Positions 24,223-33,004 are shown, numbered from the stretch's first letter. The stretch: DNA of 48,525 nucleotides from Gardnerella vaginalis (GCA_946997215.1 CAMPUL010000009.1:1-48525); one strand, 5' to 3'. Made by a program: numbers and translations. Notes: generated from the letters alone by a model not told the origin.

Positions 24223-25545
24223 ATGCCTTCTAATAGAGTAAAAGGTATGACTAATCTTATTGAACACCCACGCGGAGCAGAGCCTGGTAAGCCAGGAGAT
24301 CGCAGCGAATTCTCGTTTACAACAAAAACGCGTTTAGAAAATGCTGCAGATGGTAAAGGAAAAGACGGAGCCAGATACGGGCGAACTGGTGTGATTCGCA
24401 CGCCGCATGGCGATATTCACACGCCTGCGTTTGTGCCAGTTGCAACACAAGGCGCAATGAAGGCCGTGCTGCCAGAATCAATCAAAGACTTGGGCGGCCA
24501 ATGCATGCTTTCTAACGCATTCCATTTATATGAGCGCCCTGGCGAAGACATTTTAGACGAAGCTGGCGGTCTTGCAAAGTTTATGAACTGGGATGGCCCA
24601 ACTTTTACGGATTCTGGCGGATTCCAAGTGCTTTCGCTTGGTGCAGGATTCAAAAAGACGCTTGCAATGGACGTTACTGGCATGAAGTCCGACGACGTAA
24701 TCGCAGCTGGCAAAGAGCGCATGGCATTCGTTGACGAAGATGGCGTCACTTTTAAGTCTCCTCTAAACGGCTCGATTCATAGATTCAGCGCAGAAATCTC
24801 AATGGGAATTCAGCACAAGCTTGGCGCAGATATTATGTTTGCTTTCGACGAGCTTACAACACTTATGAACACTCGCCGCTACCAAGAAGAGTCTGTTGAG
24901 CGCACATTCCGATGGGCCAAGCGATGTGTTGCAGAACACAAGCGATTAACTGAGGCGCGATTAGGAAAGCCGTATCAGGCGTTGTATGGCGTTGTTCAAG
25001 GCGCGAATTACGAGGATTTGCGTAGGCATGCGGCAGAGCAGATTGCTTCGCTCGACTTTGACGGCGTTGGAATCGGCGGCGCAATCGAAAAGCGCATTAT
25101 TGGAGATACTTGCGCTTGGATTTGCGATGCTATGCCAGAAAATCGCCCTCGCCACGTGCTTGGAATCGCGGCAGTTGACGACATTTTTGCTTGCGTAGAA
25201 AACGGCGGAGACACGTTTGATTGCGTGGCGCCTGCGCGATGCGGCAGAAACGGCGCGATTTTTACTCGCCACGGGCGCTACAACGTAAAGCGCGCGGAAT
25301 TTAAGCACGACCAGGGGCCACTTGAAGCTGGCTGCGATTGCTACACTTGCACGCATTATTCGCGCATGTATGTTAGCCATTTGCTGCGCGCTAAAGAGAT
25401 GAACGGATACACGCTTGCTACTATTCACAACGAGCGATTCTTTGTTAAGCTTCTAGACGACATTCGCGCGTCGATTGACGGCGGATATTTTGAAGACTTC
25501 CGCGACGAGTCGCTTGCGCACTACTACGAAAATGGATCGCGCTGA
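24223..25545 (+). CDS. tgt: tRNA-guanine(34) transglycosylase
   Basis: Exchanges guanine 34 of GUN-anticodon tRNAs for a 7-deazaguanine base on the way to queuosine. Seen: FTDSGGFQVLSLG with the catalytic Asp, HKLGADIMFAFDE, the nucleophile-Asp region GGDTFDCVAPARCGRNG, and the zinc site CDCYTCTHYSRMYVSHLLRA. FDCVAPAR replaces the usual FDCVLPTR. The first about 50 residues are a non-conserved extension. ATG 24223 and ATG 24247 (MTNLIEHPRG) are both possible and neither has a well-spaced ribosome site. No queuosine-biosynthesis gene is in the window, so free queuine or preQ1 salvage is possible. Confidence 0.92.
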   Translation: MPSNRVKGMTNLIEHPRGAEPGKPGDRSEFSFTTKTRLENAADGKGKDGARYGRTGVIRTPHGDIHTPAFVPVATQGAMKAVLPESIKDLGGQCMLSNAFHLYERPGEDILDEAGGLAKFMNWDGPTFTDSGGFQVLSLGAGFKKTLAMDVTGMKSDDVIAAGKERMAFVDEDGVTFKSPLNGSIHRFSAEISMGIQHKLGADIMFAFDELTTLMNTRRYQEESVERTFRWAKRCVAEHKRLTEARLGKPYQALYGVVQGANYEDLRRHAAEQIASLDFDGVGIGGAIEKRIIGDTCAWICDAMPENRPRHVLGIAAVDDIFACVENGGDTFDCVAPARCGRNGAIFTRHGRYNVKRAEFKHDQGPLEAGCDCYTCTHYSRMYVSHLLRAKEMNGYTLATIHNERFFVKLLDDIRASIDGGYFEDFRDESLAHYYENGSR

Positions 25546-25850
25546 TAATTTGTCTGACGTTGCGCGCTCCTTACTATTTTGTGTTGCGTGAGGACTGGGT
25601 GATTCTACGTTCGCGCGGTCTAAGCGCGCGAACGTCTTCGCCGCCGTAGAAGCACACCGTGCTTCTACGCTAAGCGGCTCAGCGAATCGAGGTGACTTCT
25701 CGCGCATTATGCAGCTCGAAGTCGTCGATTCGCTGCAAAAAATCTCGAATCTCTACCACACTTGGTGATGCCATTTGAGCAAATTTGTGCCAACACACTA
25801 GTGGCATATTTGCTAAACGGCTGCAAATATGGTAGCTTTGTGGTCTGTAT
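25546..25850. other. Spacer between tgt and tRNA-Leu with hairpin cluster
   Basis: 305 bp without a protein gene. The central part (25607-25735) is a set of three strong hairpins described separately. The flanks (25546-25606, 25736-25850) show no frame or motif I recognise. A tRNA-Leu promoter must lie just before 25851; TTTGCTAAACGG and GGTAGCTTTG are present but no clear -35/-10 pair was found. Confidence 0.5.
25607..25735. repeat. Three consecutive perfect 11-bp-stem hairpins
   Basis: Hairpin 1: ACGTTCGCGCG (25607-25617) with CGCGCGAACGT (25625-25635), 7-nt loop. Hairpin 2: CGTAGAAGCAC (25645-25655) with GTGCTTCTACG (25659-25669), 3-nt loop, extendable by CCGC/GCGG. Hairpin 3: CAGCGAATCGA (25680-25690) with TCGATTCGCTG (25725-25735), enclosing a second 6-bp stem GACTTC/GAAGTC. 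All three stems are perfect and GC-richer than the surroundings. No T-run follows, so these are not simple terminators. It could be a structured RNA, a REP/BIME-like element or a small mobile-element remnant. Confidence 0.75.
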
Positions 25851-25933
25851 GCGAACGTGGCGGAATGGTAGACGCGCTGTCTTCAGGTGGCAGTGAGTGT
25901 ATACTCGTGCGGGTTCAAGTCCCGCCGTTCGCA
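25851..25933 (+). tRNA. tRNA-Leu (anticodon CAG)
   Basis: Class II tRNA. Acceptor GCGAACG (25851-25857) pairs with CGTTCGC (25926-25932). The D-arm is GGCGGAATGGTAGACGC, the anticodon arm has loop TTCAGGT, a long variable arm follows (GTGAGTGTATACTCGT), and the T-loop is TTCAAGT. Discriminator A at 25933; CCA is not encoded. Decodes CUG. Confidence 0.95.
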
Positions 25934-25939
25934 CTCTTT

Positions 25940-25975
25940 AAGAACGTTGATTTTTCAACGTTCTTTCTTGTTTTG
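25940..25975 (+). terminator. Terminator after tRNA-Leu
   Basis: Perfect 11-bp stem AAGAACGTTGA/TCAACGTTCTT around a TTTT loop, followed by TCTTGTTTT. Confidence 0.85.
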
Positions 25976-26052
25976 TAGCATCATTTTGCAACGCAATGTG
26001 CAACAATTGTGCATTTGATTAAAAATGTGTGATAGACTGAATAGTGAACGTC

Positions 26053-26068
26053 ATAAGACGTCAGACGT
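26053..26068 (+). promoter_or_regulatory. Candidate NanR operator upstream of nanH
   Basis: Sense-strand ATAAGACGTCAGACGT. It matches the motifs upstream of the transporter operon (38796-38811) and of the TIM-barrel-nanK-nanE operon (41902-41917) at 13 of 16 positions each, in the same orientation relative to the gene. It contains the palindrome GACGTC. Assigned to the GntR-type protein encoded just downstream by guilt of association; no -35/-10 pair is clear here. Confidence 0.6.
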
Positions 26069-26094
26069 ATTAAAACATTGATGTTTTAATTTTT
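26069..26094 (+). promoter_or_regulatory. Hairpin with T-run in the nanH leader
   Basis: Perfect 10-bp inverted repeat ATTAAAACAT/ATGTTTTAAT with a TG loop, followed by TTTT. It starts right after the putative operator and ends 9 bp before the ribosome site GGAGG. It resembles a weak AT-rich terminator or attenuator; it could equally be a second protein-binding dyad. Confidence 0.5.
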
Positions 26095-26113
26095 ACGGTC
26101 ATGGAGGACTAAA

Positions 26114-28816
26114 ATGGAACGTCGTTCAACGAAGACGACGAACCTAAGTGTAGATATAGTAAATATCGCAGGTTCGGAGCACACGCGATTCAACCATGCC
26201 ACAATAAAAATTACACCAACTAGCGAAATCAAAGAATATAGCGAAAACGCATCGAGCACCAATCGTAAAGATAAAAACGATGGAATAAATCAAAACGAAG
26301 GAATAATAAGGTTCAAATTTGTAGCAAATGCGAATTGCGATTTATTAAATATTAAGCCCGCGCAAAAATCGCAAGCTTCCACGCATCAAGAGCACGCAAC
26401 TCCAATAATAAAAATAAGTATTAAAGAAGATGCTCCCCTGCTTAGTGCGCAAAATCTTTTAGAAGATAACGCCGACGCAAACGGTGCAAAAGAAATTGCA
26501 CTGCACATGGAAGATGCGCTAGGCGCATGCGATGGGCGCGAACACGATTTTGCAATAACGTACGGAAGTTTTGGGAGCCGATTTTATTTAGACGGATACC
26601 AGTGCTTTGCGAGCGCAACGAATCTTGGACCGCAAAGAGTGAGCGAAAAAGCGGCCGAAGTGTGTGCAGTACAGGCAGAATCTTCGCAAATCTACGACTT
26701 TTACTACTCAAACCACTTGCCAAATCCAGAAGAAATCGCAAATTCGGTCACTCAAGCACAGCCAGACATATGGTTTGCAGGACCTACGATTTGCGCAAGA
26801 GACATAAAACGCGTATCTTGCAAGTCCAGCGGAACGCTGCACATTCAATTTAGGCTGCGCGGGCCAGGCCAACACGGAGTGCTTTTTGCAGCCGGAACTG
26901 TTGGAACGAAAACTAATCTAGAATCTAGCGAAAAAATAAGCGTGTATGCAGGGCCAGAAGGCATAAAAATCACGCTAATCGACAGCGAAACGTGCGTAAA
27001 AAGCGTAATCGAAGCAGCCGCAAGCGTTGACGACGGCGAATGGCACGACTTGATTATTCGCGCAAATCGCGGAGCAATCGACATTTACGTAGACGGATAC
27101 AGCCAGTCGCACAACATAGGACAATTCTGGTTTGCAAACATAACGGGATTAAACGCCGTAAGCATTGGCGAAGACTTGCGCGGAGTGCGATTAATGGGCG
27201 AAGCTAGAACAGGCGGAATCTACTTTAGCGCGCTAAGCGAAGGCCAAATCCAAAGAATATCAAAAGTAAAGCCGCTTGTAACAACCGCATTATTCGACAC
27301 GGGCTACGCTGGCTCGCGAAGCTACAGAATACCGTCTCTTGTAAAAACGCGCATGGGAACGCTAATCGCAGGAGCAGACCAGCGAACAAGCGTTTCAAAC
27401 GACGCTCCAAACCACATAAACTTTGTGATTCGCCGGTCCGCGGACGGCGGCAAAACGTGGGGGCCTTTGCAAACCGTAATCAACATGCCTGGCAAAAACC
27501 TTGGAAAACTGGGCGCGAGCGCAATCGACTCCTGCCCTGTTTTAGACCCAGAAGGCAAAAGCGAAAGAATCAACGTATTAATTGACATTAATCCTGGCGG
27601 AATTGGGCTAACAAATTGCAAAACCGCTGTAGGCGTGGACGCGCGCGGAAGAATCAAGCTAATAGACCGCTTAAGTGGCCACTACGCGGCGGCAATGGAC
27701 GCAAGCGCGGCCGTAAAACTGCCATGCGATTCTAGCGAAAAGGAATGCGCAACAAAGTGGATAGTTTTACCAGACGGAAGTATAAAAAATAGCGATTCGC
27801 GCAATGACTTACGCAATAACTCGCACGGTAATCAAACTTGCGACTGTTCCACGTGGAATATATGGAAATCTCCAGAAATCGCAAGCGAAAGTCAGTCATT
27901 ATTTGCCGAAAAAACGTGCTATATAGCGCAAATTTATTCGGATGACGACGGCAAAACGTGGAGCGCGCCACGCTTAATCGACCACATGGTTAAAGAGCCA
28001 TGGATGAGCTTCGCTGGAGTATGCCCAGGGAATGGAATTGTTATTAGACAAAACGAGAAACATTACGGCAGAATACTCGTGCCATTCTATTGCAGCGGCC
28101 AAAGCAAATCGCACTATTCTTCGGGAGCGCTTATTTCGGATGACAACGGCAAAACGTGGAGCCGAGGCAAAATGATTAACGAAGGGCGATTAATCAACGG
28201 AAAAATCGTAGACCCTGCAACAATGCAAGACGACGATGCCACAAGCTCCGAAACTGTGTTTGTTGAACGCAAAAATGGCGATATTCTAGCTTTCTTCCGC
28301 AATCAAAATCGCTCGGGATGTGTAGGCAAAGCTATTAGTCAAGATTGCGGAGAAACTTGGAGCGAGCTGATTTTTGACACAAGTTTGCCAGAGATATTCA
28401 GCCAGCCGAGCGCAACCTGTTTAAGCAGCGAAAATGCAGAAAACGCAGAAACCACCGACTGCATAGCGTTTGCAAACGCAAGCCAAATGATGCCGTACCG
28501 CGGTCGCGGAGTTGTGAGATTTAGCTTTGACGGTGGAAAAACATGGGCAAAAAGCGTGTGTATAAACCCGTTCCACCACGTTTATCAATGCCTTAGCTCT
28601 AGCAATAAACGAACTTTGCAACTACTGTGGGAAAGAGAGACTACTGGAATTTATATAACAACAATAGATTCCTCGCTTTGGCAACAAGATAGTTTGCACA
28701 CAGGTTTCAAAAACAAAGTACACAAAAACGAAGTACACAAAAACGAAAAAATGGAAGAAATAAAAGAGAGAAGACTCACGCGAACTGAAAGGAGCCAAAA
28801 TGGAAGAGACATTTAG
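26114..28816 (+). CDS. nanH: Exo-alpha-sialidase without signal peptide
   Basis: Releases terminal sialic acid from glycans. The first about 400 residues contain laminin-G/concanavalin-like parts (FAITYGSFGSRFYLDGYQ; DGEWHDLIIRANRGAIDIYVDGY). The GH33 propeller follows: YRIP with R405, acid/base candidate D422 (IAGADQRTS), five Asp boxes (442-449, 609-616, 675-682, 742-749, 804-811, of the form S-x-D-x-G-x-T-W), R653 in GRILVPFY, and nucleophile candidate Y824 (VYQCLSS) with E840 nearby. No signal peptide, TM helix or cell-wall anchor is seen. An in-frame stop at 26087 with no start between rules out a longer N-terminus. GGAGG lies before the ATG. This fits the Gardnerella NanH1 type, reported as intracellular, unlike NanH2/NanH3. 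The C-terminal tail is Lys/Glu-rich with a duplicated VHKNE unit. Overlaps the regulator gene by 17 bp. Confidence 0.92.
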   Translation: MERRSTKTTNLSVDIVNIAGSEHTRFNHATIKITPTSEIKEYSENASSTNRKDKNDGINQNEGIIRFKFVANANCDLLNIKPAQKSQASTHQEHATPIIKISIKEDAPLLSAQNLLEDNADANGAKEIALHMEDALGACDGREHDFAITYGSFGSRFYLDGYQCFASATNLGPQRVSEKAAEVCAVQAESSQIYDFYYSNHLPNPEEIANSVTQAQPDIWFAGPTICARDIKRVSCKSSGTLHIQFRLRGPGQHGVLFAAGTVGTKTNLESSEKISVYAGPEGIKITLIDSETCVKSVIEAAASVDDGEWHDLIIRANRGAIDIYVDGYSQSHNIGQFWFANITGLNAVSIGEDLRGVRLMGEARTGGIYFSALSEGQIQRISKVKPLVTTALFDTGYAGSRSYRIPSLVKTRMGTLIAGADQRTSVSNDAPNHINFVIRRSADGGKTWGPLQTVINMPGKNLGKLGASAIDSCPVLDPEGKSERINVLIDINPGGIGLTNCKTAVGVDARGRIKLIDRLSGHYAAAMDASAAVKLPCDSSEKECATKWIVLPDGSIKNSDSRNDLRNNSHGNQTCDCSTWNIWKSPEIASESQSLFAEKTCYIAQIYSDDDGKTWSAPRLIDHMVKEPWMSFAGVCPGNGIVIRQNEKHYGRILVPFYCSGQSKSHYSSGALISDDNGKTWSRGKMINEGRLINGKIVDPATMQDDDATSSETVFVERKNGDILAFFRNQNRSGCVGKAISQDCGETWSELIFDTSLPEIFSQPSATCLSSENAENAETTDCIAFANASQMMPYRGRGVVRFSFDGGKTWAKSVCINPFHHVYQCLSSSNKRTLQLLWERETTGIYITTIDSSLWQQDSLHTGFKNKVHKNEVHKNEKMEEIKERRLTRTERSQNGRDI

Positions 28817-29591
28817 CAGACGCGAAGACGATGAGATGACAACACTAGACCGCTTATCGTTATTGCAAGCAAGCTCTAACTCCGCTCCGATTGTTGCAAG
28901 AAAACGTTGCGACGAAACGATGGATGCAATCAGATCGCTTATTTTAAGAGAACGCTTGCAACCAAAAGACATGCTGCCAACTGAGCCAATGCTATGCAAT
29001 TTGATTGGCGCATCAAGGTCATCGGTTCGCGAGGCGATTCGCAAGCTGGAGGCGCTTAACATTGTAGAAGTTAAGCAAGGAAAAGGCATGTTTGTTGGCT
29101 CCTTGTCTTTGGATCCAATGGTAGAAACACTTGCGTTCCGATCTTTAATCTCCATTAATAAGAATTTTGAAGACTTAAGCAACGTTGTAGAAATGCGAAA
29201 ATTCCTAGACCTTGGATGCGCGGATAAAGTGGTTGAATCACTTAAAGGAACGCAGCAGCCAGAGCTGGAAGCGCTTTCGGAAATAATGGCTAAAGAGGCG
29301 CATGCTGGAAAAACGTTCTTGGAACAAGACATTGCTTTCCACACGGGCATTTTGCGCGCGGTAAACAATACGATTGCAGAGCAATTCGTGCGATGCTTGT
29401 GGCTTGTGCATATGGCTGTTTTGCCACAATTGGGGCTGGAAGTTTCGGACGAGCTTGAAAAAACCGCTAGAGCGCATGAACTTATGCTTAAAACTGCTAT
29501 TGCGGGAGACGCAGACGGATATAGGCAGGCTGTAAATAGCCATTACGAGCCAATTCAGTCGATTTTGCTTAATAGACTGCAAAAGCGCTGA
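28800..29591 (+). CDS. nanR: GntR-family regulator with FCD domain, probable sialic acid regulator
   Basis: Probable repressor of the nan/nag genes. N-terminal winged helix: DAIRSLILRERLQPKDMLPT, then EPMLCNLIGASRSSVREAIRKLEALNIVEVKQGKGMFV. The C-terminal FCD domain has the metal/effector histidine pattern (DIAFHTGIL, AHELMLKTA, NSHYEPI). AAAGGAG lies 6 nt before the ATG, which is inside the end of nanH, so both come from one transcript and the regulator is probably autoregulated through the nanH operator. The name follows from position within the sialic acid island and the shared motif at three nan promoters. Confidence 0.85.
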   Translation: MEETFSRREDDEMTTLDRLSLLQASSNSAPIVARKRCDETMDAIRSLILRERLQPKDMLPTEPMLCNLIGASRSSVREAIRKLEALNIVEVKQGKGMFVGSLSLDPMVETLAFRSLISINKNFEDLSNVVEMRKFLDLGCADKVVESLKGTQQPELEALSEIMAKEAHAGKTFLEQDIAFHTGILRAVNNTIAEQFVRCLWLVHMAVLPQLGLEVSDELEKTARAHELMLKTAIAGDADGYRQAVNSHYEPIQSILLNRLQKR

Positions 29592-29610
29592 AGCACATAC
29601 ATTCTATAAA

Positions 29611-29649
29611 ATGGAAGAACCGCTCTAGTTTAGAGAGCGGTTCTTCCAT
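29611..29649. terminator. Bidirectional terminator-like hairpin between nanR and nagA
   Basis: Perfect 16-bp inverted repeat (29611-29626 with 29634-29649, core AGAACCGCTCT) with a 7-nt loop, between two convergent genes. Minus-strand readout is followed by a short T-rich stretch. Confidence 0.75.
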
Positions 29650-29709
29650 CTTCAATGGTGATGCCTGAGTACTACAGCATCACGATTAATCGCAACGACA
29701 CGATTTCCG

Positions 29710-30969
29710 TTACGAAATTTTATGGCCTTCTAGCCAAACGTGCTCGACGGCCAAAGTCCCAGAATTAAGCAAAAGTAAGTCGGCTGCGTAACCCTTTTCA
29801 ACCAAGCCCAAAGGCGCGTTAGTTATACCATTCTGCTTATCTACCCCAAGAGCTCGGGCTGGAACGAGAGTTGCAGCCGCAATTGCCGCCGGCAAGCCAA
29901 TGCCAAGCTCTTTAACAGCGCGCTTAATCGCAACGTCTAACGTTAAAGTAGACCCCGCTATAGCGCCATTGGAAACAAGCCTTGCATGACCGTCTGTAAC
30001 CTGAACGTCAAGTGCTCCAAGCTTATAAGAGCCATCCGCGCAACCGGTGGCGGCCATAGCGTCTGTTACAAACGCAATACGATTAGGAGCGGCATTAAAC
30101 GCCATTTGCAAAACGGGATTTTCAACGTGGAAGCCGTCGTTAATAAGCTCAATCGTGACGCGCGAATCCTCCAAGGCTGCAGGAATTGGACCTGGCTTAC
30201 GGTGATGAATGCCGTTCATAGCGTTAAACATGTGTGTCATAAGCGTGGAACCTGCGTTAAAAGCTGTGCGAGCAGTTTGATAATCCGCATCGCAATGGCC
30301 AACGGCTGGGATTACGCCAGCGTCAACAAAACGTTTAATAGCCTCCATGCCATGTTCACGCTCAGGAGCAATAGTAATCTGGCGCAAAGTGCCATCCGCC
30401 GCCTCAAGCAGCGCCTCAACACGCTCGGGAGTAGGGTCCACTAGGCAATTAGGGTCGTGCGCGCCTTTTCTAGAAAGCGCCAAGAACGGCCCCTCTAAGT
30501 GAGATCCAAGCACATCTGGTCGCGTTTGCATAACGCGCTTAACAGTGCGCAAATTCTCTTGCATTACGTCAAGAGGATTTGTAATCAAGCTAAGAACTTG
30601 CCTAGTTGTTCCGTGAAGCATGTGATACGCGCGCGCAATGGCAATCCCTTCGGCACCGTCGTCAAACGAATGCTCCCAGGCTCCGTGAGCGTGCAAATCA
30701 ATGTAGCCTGGCGCAGCAAAACAGCCACGCCCGTCTACAACACTTAAGTCAGATGCGCGCAATCCGCAAGCATTAATCGCCAGCGCAAGGTCTTCGTCTA
30801 AAATGCCCGTTTCTAAAATCACGCCATCTTTAACCAAAATCCAAGCGTTAGGAACAATTCCGCGCGCGTCTACAACGCTCACGTTGCGCACTACAAAATT
30901 GCGCCCCTCACTTGATTTTAGTGAATCATCAATCTTATTTACGGCATCTAAATATGCATTTTTTGACAT
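29710..30969 (-). CDS. nagA: N-acetylglucosamine-6-phosphate deacetylase
   Basis: Hydrolyses GlcNAc-6-P to glucosamine-6-P and acetate. Amidohydrolase metal site: YIDLHAHGAWEHSFDDG, SHLEGPFLA with the metal Glu, VGHCDADYQTARTAFNAGS, THMFNAMNGIHHRKPG and the catalytic Asp in AFVTDAMAATG. Frame opens with a GTG at 30978, but ATG 30969 is preferred since AGGTGA is well placed before it. 419 residues, slightly above the usual 380-400. Lies 55 bp after nagB, the last gene of the minus-strand nan/nag run. Confidence 0.93.
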   Translation of the reverse strand: MSKNAYLDAVNKIDDSLKSSEGRNFVVRNVSVVDARGIVPNAWILVKDGVILETGILDEDLALAINACGLRASDLSVVDGRGCFAAPGYIDLHAHGAWEHSFDDGAEGIAIARAYHMLHGTTRQVLSLITNPLDVMQENLRTVKRVMQTRPDVLGSHLEGPFLALSRKGAHDPNCLVDPTPERVEALLEAADGTLRQITIAPEREHGMEAIKRFVDAGVIPAVGHCDADYQTARTAFNAGSTLMTHMFNAMNGIHHRKPGPIPAALEDSRVTIELINDGFHVENPVLQMAFNAAPNRIAFVTDAMAATGCADGSYKLGALDVQVTDGHARLVSNGAIAGSTLTLDVAIKRAVKELGIGLPAAIAAATLVPARALGVDKQNGITNAPLGLVEKGYAADLLLLNSGTLAVEHVWLEGHKIS

Positions 30970-31024
30970 TTCATTCACCTGCGATTGTGCTTTTGAATAC
31001 GTTACTAAATTTTAGACTTGAGTA

Positions 31025-31837
31025 TCAGATTCCTTGCCAAGATGGCTTATTTGTGTACACCCAACGATAGTAGTCTGCCAACTTAAGCTTGCTTGCTGCC
31101 GCTTCGTCTATAATCACGGTTGCGTGTGGATGCATTTGAAGCGCGGAAGCTGGGCATAGCGAGCTTACTCCGCCTTCTAGCGTTGCAGCTACAGCATCTG
31201 CCTTATTTGAGCCAAACGCAAGAAGAACAAGATGCTTAGCGCGCAAAATCGTTCCAATTCCTTGCGTTATGCAATGTGTTGGAACTTGGTTAATATCTCC
31301 GTCAAAGAATCGGCGGTTATCTACACGAGTCTGCTCAGTTAAGGTTTTTACGCGCGTTCCAGACGCAAGCGAAGATCCCGGCTCGTTGAATCCAACGTGG
31401 CCGTCGGAGCCAATTCCCAAGATTTGCACGTCGATTCCACCAGCAGCAGCAATAGCAGCGTCGTAGTCAGCTCCAGCGTGCGCAATCTTGCTGCCTTCGC
31501 TTAATGGCGCTCCGTTAAGAACATCTCCTGGAACGTGCACTAAATCTGGGTTTAGGCCGATTAAATCGGTTACGGTTCTGCGGATTGTGCTGTGGTAGGA
31601 CTGCTCGTGCTCTAATGGCAATCCAATGTATTCGTCAAGCGCAAATCCGCGCACGCGACTAACGTCAACATTATTTTCTTTAACAAGCTTTGCAAGATGC
31701 TCGTAGGCTTTTAATGGGCTAGACCCTGTAGCCAGGCCAAGTACTGCGTCTGGCTTGCGACTAATCAAATCTACAACTGCTTTTGCGTAGAGCTCGCCAG
31801 CTTCATCCTGATCTTTTACAATAATAACTTCTGCCAT
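31025..31837 (-). CDS. nagB: Glucosamine-6-phosphate deaminase
   Basis: Converts glucosamine-6-P to fructose-6-P and ammonia, feeding the fructose-6-phosphate phosphoketolase pathway expected in bifidobacteria. Signature residues: VLGLATGSSPLKAYEHL, the catalytic region GFALDEYIGL, GIGSDGHVGFNEPGSS with the active-site His, and ITQGIGTILRAKHLVLLAFG. 270 residues, as in E. coli NagB. AAAGGAG is 8 nt before the ATG. Confidence 0.96.
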   Translation of the reverse strand: MAEVIIVKDQDEAGELYAKAVVDLISRKPDAVLGLATGSSPLKAYEHLAKLVKENNVDVSRVRGFALDEYIGLPLEHEQSYHSTIRRTVTDLIGLNPDLVHVPGDVLNGAPLSEGSKIAHAGADYDAAIAAAGGIDVQILGIGSDGHVGFNEPGSSLASGTRVKTLTEQTRVDNRRFFDGDINQVPTHCITQGIGTILRAKHLVLLAFGSNKADAVAATLEGGVSSLCPASALQMHPHATVIIDEAAASKLKLADYYRWVYTNKPSWQGI

Positions 31838-31950
31838 CTTTGCTTCTCCTTTAAAGCTTTAAGCAATTATTAGCATTGCGGCATGCGAATTAACGCACAC
31901 CGCAACACTATTTACTTACTATGCACCATAAATAAAAGGCTTTATTAGAT

Positions 31951-31980
31951 TATTTATGATTATTTATGATTATTTATGAT
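31951..31980. repeat. 10-bp tandem repeat between nanA and nagB
   Basis: Three exact TATTTATGAT units about 28 bp from the nanA stop. Confidence 0.75.
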
Positions 31981-32007
31981 TTTTACTTAAGATACGCACT
32001 TAAGCCG

Positions 32008-32967
32008 CTACTTAGTGGAATCGCTCACTTCTTGCGGATTCTTTGCCAAAGTCAAGCCAACTTCCTTAAGAACGCCAGCCACGGCTTCAACATTTTCTCC
32101 CTTAAGTGGGCAAACTGGATCTGGCATCTGATTTGTGTCAAACACGCCAAGCAATGCCATTGCGGTCTTAAATGCTCCAACGCCAGCGCCGAAGCCTGCC
32201 ACGCCGCTAGGTACGGTAACAATTCGCATCAAAGCAGCAAGCCAATCCTGCTCCTTCTTAACCGTTGCCCAATCGCCAGCCTGAGCAGCCTTCCACATTC
32301 GCACGTAACCAGTTGCTTCAACGTTTGCAAGGCCTGGAACAGATCCGTCTGCGCCAGCCATGTATGCTCCATCAACAACAACCTCTTGGCCCGTAAGCAA
32401 AGTCAATGGGTGGCCAGCCTTGTTGTTGTCGTCTACAAGGAACCTAAACGACACGTCGTCGTTGGAAGAATCCTTAACGCCAGCAAGCACGCCATCTTTT
32501 CCAAGCTTTACAAGCAAATTGCCAGGAAGTTTCGTGTGCACGCAAACTGGAATGTCGTAAGCAAATAATGGCAAATCTGGAACAGCTTCGTGAATAAGAC
32601 GGAAGTGGCGCTCAACTTCTGCCATGCCGCCGAGTGCGTAGAATGGCGCTGTTGCAACGATTGCAGCTGCTCCAAGCTCCTTAGCTTCCTTTGCATGCTC
32701 AATAACGCGGTTTGTTTCCGTATCGATGCACCCAACCAGCACTGGCACGCGGCCGTCAACAATACGCATTACGGTTTCAATAATTTCGCGACGGCGCTTA
32801 TCTGTGCTAAATGCCACTTCGCCGGAAGATCCAAGCGTGAACAAGCCATCTACGCCCGCCTCAATCATTCGGTTAAGCGAACGCTCAAAGCTAACAACGT
32901 CTACTTCGCCGTCTGCCGTTAATGGCGTAACTACTGGTGGAATAACACCGTGGAATTTTTCTGTCAT
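32008..32967 (-). CDS. nanA: N-acetylneuraminate lyase (DapA/NanA family)
   Basis: Splits N-acetylneuraminate into N-acetylmannosamine and pyruvate through a Schiff base. The TIM-barrel lyase pattern is intact: GSSGE (residues 46-50) for carboxylate binding, Y137 in YDIP and Schiff-base K165 in GVKDSS, the same numbers as in E. coli NanA. 319 residues. The family also includes dihydrodipicolinate synthase and other aldolases; the position between nagB and the transporter, with nanE and nanK close by, decides for NanA. A weak AGAAG precedes the ATG. Confidence 0.9.
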   Translation of the reverse strand: MTEKFHGVIPPVVTPLTADGEVDVVSFERSLNRMIEAGVDGLFTLGSSGEVAFSTDKRRREIIETVMRIVDGRVPVLVGCIDTETNRVIEHAKEAKELGAAAIVATAPFYALGGMAEVERHFRLIHEAVPDLPLFAYDIPVCVHTKLPGNLLVKLGKDGVLAGVKDSSNDDVSFRFLVDDNNKAGHPLTLLTGQEVVVDGAYMAGADGSVPGLANVEATGYVRMWKAAQAGDWATVKKEQDWLAALMRIVTVPSGVAGFGAGVGAFKTAMALLGVFDTNQMPDPVCPLKGENVEAVAGVLKEVGLTLAKNPQEVSDSTK

Positions 32968-33004
32968 GATTAAACTTCTTTCGTATTTTTTATTATTTAT
33001 GACT

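Noticed and set aside
25707..25934. Minus-strand frame beginning MRTAGLEPARVYTHCHLK
   Set aside because: It is the antisense of tRNA-Leu; this kind of spurious frame recurs opposite leucine tRNAs in many genomes.
28622..29368. 248-codon minus-strand frame opposite the GntR regulator
   Set aside because: Covers the well-supported nanR frame on the other strand; no family resemblance.
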